Below, one piece after another: positions 61,618-64,000 of a DNA stretch of 64,000 bases (position 1 is its first letter; each line of letters begins with the position of its first letter). The stretch comes from Marvinbryantia formatexigens. Lineage in GTDB: Bacteria > Bacillota > Clostridia > Oscillospirales > Ruminococcaceae. Below the pieces are notes generated by a model that was not told where the DNA came from, did not search any database, and saw nothing but the letters and a program-made list of their open reading frames with translations. The stretch is taken from assembly GCA_021771035.1 (NCBI GenBank), contig JAETPU010000005.1, positions 175,443 through 239,442 on the forward strand, written 5' to 3'. Position numbers and translations under genes: made by a program.

Positions 61618-63153
61618 TTAGATTCCAAGTTCATCCATGTATTTTTTCATTTGTGCTTGTACTTGAGCCAATTCAGCCTCGATATCAGCAATGTTTCGCT
61701 GCACCTCATCGATATCCACCAGTTCTTCTTCCTCAAAGGTATCCACATACCGGGGGATATTCAAGTTGAAGTCATTCTCCTTAATCTCGTCGAAGGAGGC
61801 CACATAGCTATACTTATCCTCATTCTTTCGTGCTTGATAGGCATTGACAATGCGTTCAATATCGCTGTCCCGCAGGATATTTTGATTCTTACTCTTTTCA
61901 AAGTTCCCGTCCCCAGAGGCATCGATGAACAGCACATCCCTGCATGTCCGGTTCTTCTTGAATACCAGAATACAGGCAGGGATACCGGTGCCGTAAAACA
62001 GGTTAGCAGGGAGGCCAATGACTGCATCCAGCAGATTCATTTCCACCAGCTGACGGCGAATTTTTCCTTCGCTGGCTCCACGGAACAGAACACCATGGGG
62101 CAGCACCACTGCCATGCGGCCGTTTTCCGCATCCAAGCTGGAGAGCATGTGCAGCACAAAGGCGTAGTCGCCTTTGGAAGTAGGAGGCACACCCCAATCG
62201 AAACGGTGGTATTGATCCAGTTCAGCAGACATTTTCTTCTTGCCCTTGCTGTCCGCTTCGGCCTCTGAGAGGAATCCACTGTCCCACTTATCCAAACTAA
62301 ATGGCGGATTTGCCACCACAACCTGGAACTTCATTAAATTATCATCCTCAACATTCTGAGGATTAGAGAGAGTATCGCCCTGCCAGATCCGGGCATCATC
62401 CACATCGTGCAGGAACATATTCATGGTGCAGAGAGCCCAGGTCTGTGCATTGAGTTCCTGGCCATAGATAGCCACCTTGCCACTGGGTACCTTCTTGTAC
62501 GCTTTAAGCAGCAGACCGCCACTACCGCAGGTGGGATCGTAGATTCGGTCGTTCTCCTTTGGCTGTACCAGAGAGGCTACCAGCTCAGAAACCTGGCTTG
62601 GCGTGAAGAACTCCCCGCCCTTTTTTCCGGCATCAGAGGCGAACATGGCAATCATGTATTCATAGGCATCCCCGATGATATCGGCAGAACCCAGCTGACT
62701 GGGACGCAGATCCAGACCATTGAAATCCTCCAACAGGTTGCGCAGGGTAGCGTTCTTCTCTTTGGGTTCACCAAAGTCTACCTGAGAGTTGAAGTCGATG
62801 GCCCGGAATACATTGCGCAGCTTTCCACTGTTGTGTTCCTCGATATGGTTCAATGCCACATTGATTTTCTGGCCTATTTCAGCATCGTTCCGGTTGGCAT
62901 AGAGATAGTCGAAGGTGGACTTCTCGTCCATTGCAAAGCGTTCCCGGCTCATGGCCCGTTTCACCCGGCGCATATCCCCGTCATATTGTTTGATATACGC
63001 CTCACGCTTCTCTCTGGAAACATCACTGAGATATTTCACAAATAACATGGAAAGAATATAATCTTTATAACGGGAGCTATCAATTTTGCCCCGAAAGCTG
63101 TCACAGGCACTCCACAGGACTTGTTCAATATTTTTTCTGGTTGTCATTTTCAT
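61618..63153 (-). CDS. hsdM: Type I restriction-modification methyltransferase subunit
   Basis: N6-adenine methyltransferase of 511 residues; ATG at 63153 overlaps the half-HsdS stop and follows AGAGGAA. HsdM N-terminal helical domain, then motif I DPTCGSGG (206-213) for AdoMet and motif IV NPPF (282-285). The C-terminus is a coiled coil (DIEAELAQVQAQMKKYMDELG) that contacts HsdS. It protects host DNA and gives the complex its core. Confidence 0.96.
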   Translation of the reverse strand: MKMTTRKNIEQVLWSACDSFRGKIDSSRYKDYILSMLFVKYLSDVSREKREAYIKQYDGDMRRVKRAMSRERFAMDEKSTFDYLYANRNDAEIGQKINVALNHIEEHNSGKLRNVFRAIDFNSQVDFGEPKEKNATLRNLLEDFNGLDLRPSQLGSADIIGDAYEYMIAMFASDAGKKGGEFFTPSQVSELVASLVQPKENDRIYDPTCGSGGLLLKAYKKVPSGKVAIYGQELNAQTWALCTMNMFLHDVDDARIWQGDTLSNPQNVEDDNLMKFQVVVANPPFSLDKWDSGFLSEAEADSKGKKKMSAELDQYHRFDWGVPPTSKGDYAFVLHMLSSLDAENGRMAVVLPHGVLFRGASEGKIRRQLVEMNLLDAVIGLPANLFYGTGIPACILVFKKNRTCRDVLFIDASGDGNFEKSKNQNILRDSDIERIVNAYQARKNEDKYSYVASFDEIKENDFNLNIPRYVDTFEEEELVDIDEVQRNIADIEAELAQVQAQMKKYMDELGI

Positions 63154-63734
63154 TTTCCTCTCTTTGCTCTTTTGTACGCCTGATCCAGTAGGCAAGAATA
63201 CAATTTCTCTTTTTCTGTTGCCAACTCTTTTAACAGCTGCCTCTCCTTCTTTGCCAGCAAATTTAGCTGTGCGATTTTGTACTGATCCTCAACGGGAAGA
63301 ACCGTCAGTTCAAAGTCCGTCAAAAATTTTGCTTTTACTGCGCCAAGCATATTACTAGTCGTGTTTTCATAAATTTTCCGCTTCACTTTTTGGGTGTTCA
63401 GCAGCCAGAAAAGATACTCCGGCAACAGCTGTTTATCTTCTATCCGAATCACTACAAAGTTTGAGGATATCACCATCCCTGATGTAGTGTCATCAATTAA
63501 AACTGCCGTATAAGGTGCAGTAAGACGGACAACAATATCTCCTCGTTGGGAGAGATACTCTTCCTTCAGAGGCTCTTTTGCCTCGTAGATATCTGACTCG
63601 TTTAGGTCAATGATACCCTCCGGCTGGATGCAACGTAAGTTGATTAAAGAATACCGATAATCTGTAGGCTCCTTGGACTGTTTCCTTGATAAAACCAGTC
63701 CGCTTCGGACATCTGCTAAGGCTCCTATTTTCAT
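63150..63734 (-). CDS. Half-length HsdS-like specificity protein
   Basis: Protein of 194 residues with one target-recognition domain and one coiled-coil spacer (LPVEDQYKIAQLNLLAKKER, then LKELATEKEKLYSCLLDQAYKRAKRG); normal HsdS has two of each. ATG at 63734 behind GGGGTGG; the GTG at 63755 has no ribosome site. First gene of the operon, overlapping hsdM by four bases. It could act as a homodimer, compete with the full-length HsdS, or be a remnant. Confidence 0.85.
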   Translation of the reverse strand: MKIGALADVRSGLVLSRKQSKEPTDYRYSLINLRCIQPEGIIDLNESDIYEAKEPLKEEYLSQRGDIVVRLTAPYTAVLIDDTTSGMVISSNFVVIRIEDKQLLPEYLFWLLNTQKVKRKIYENTTSNMLGAVKAKFLTDFELTVLPVEDQYKIAQLNLLAKKERQLLKELATEKEKLYSCLLDQAYKRAKRGK

Positions 63735-63803
63735 TCGCCCACCCCTATGTGTCACGTGTAAAAAATAACACTGGACTTTTCTAATTTTTGTGGTAACAAT
63801 TTT

Positions 63804-63832
63804 ATTATATCTCTAAAAATGAATCTTATCAA
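63804..63832 (-). promoter_or_regulatory. Promoter of the defence operon
   Basis: Minus strand: TTGATA, 17-base spacer, TATAAT, about 70 bases before the half-HsdS ATG. Confidence 0.85.
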
Positions 63833-63921
63833 TAAATTTTTGTCATGTCTAATAAATAACTTATAGAGTTGAAATTTAGCTATTCACCTGGCTATCCAAC
63901 TTTTCGAATTCTGAGATATAT

Positions 63922-63963
63922 AAAGGGAACAGGCTATCCACATGGATAGCCTGTTCCCTTTAC
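63922..63963. terminator. Bidirectional terminator at the window edge
   Basis: Perfect 18-base stem AAAGGGAACAGGCTATCC / GGATAGCCTGTTCCCTTT with a four-base loop. It separates the defence operon from whatever lies beyond 64000. Confidence 0.88.
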
Positions 63964-64000
63964 TCTCCACAGATCTCTTGAATAATAGGTTCTTGCCCGA

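Overview
The window reads as a chromosomal segment of an anaerobic, probably gut-associated, spore-lineage Clostridia member (Oscillospiraceae/Ruminococcaceae-like). The evidence is a G+C-rich backbone with Gram-positive signals (AGGAGG ribosome sites, TTGACA/TATAAT promoters, several TTG/GTG starts), a BofA homologue, PPi-dependent phosphofructokinase, an alanyl T-box, a Firmicutes-type SRP RNA upstream of dnaX, and plant-glycan and uronate catabolism. No database search was possible; all names come from motifs and gene order.

Layout. 1-6 kb: end of a PLP transsulfuration enzyme, a divergent AraC regulator / GH127 arabinofuranosidase pair, nrdR and a sugar isomerase-like protein. 6-13 kb: small YaaL- and BofA-type genes, a GNAT, a PhoB-like two-component system and a membrane HtrA. 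13-16.5 kb: KdgR-KdgK-KDPG aldolase (the aldolase carries a C-terminal VOC-like domain). 17-27.5 kb: uppS-cdsA-dxr-rseP, a homocysteine methyltransferase-type protein and an ABC exporter. 27.6-29 kb: an AT-rich acquired island with two small orphan genes. 29.5-33 kb: an OST-HTH/DUF3825 protein convergent with pfp. 33-45 kb: an XRE regulator with a frameshifted membrane partner, alaS under a T-box, HIT, PRTase, a hydrolase relic, GH116, a second isomerase-like protein, flavin reductase and cca. 46-54 kb: an unusual ABC-F protein, an HD/GNAT cluster, SRP RNA, dnaX-ybaB-recR, smpB and ssrA.

54-63.8 kb is a low-G+C defence island immediately downstream of ssrA, all on the minus strand with overlapping genes. 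From one strong promoter the order is half-length HsdS, HsdM, a CD-NTase, an S-4TM-type membrane effector, full-length HsdS, two small proteins, HsdR and a YgjP-type metallopeptidase. It is a two-gene CBASS-like module embedded inside a type I restriction-modification operon.

The least explained signal is a set of intergenic tandem arrays at about 17.0, 21.7, 25.4, 32.7 and 46.0 kb, with periods of 132, 117, 114 and 96 bp. Most units begin with a -10 hexamer of TATAAT or TACAAT type preceded by TGn (extended -10) and then fold into hairpins whose arms change in a compensatory way between copies. They look like repeated promoter-plus-structured-RNA cassettes. I could not assign them to a described family.
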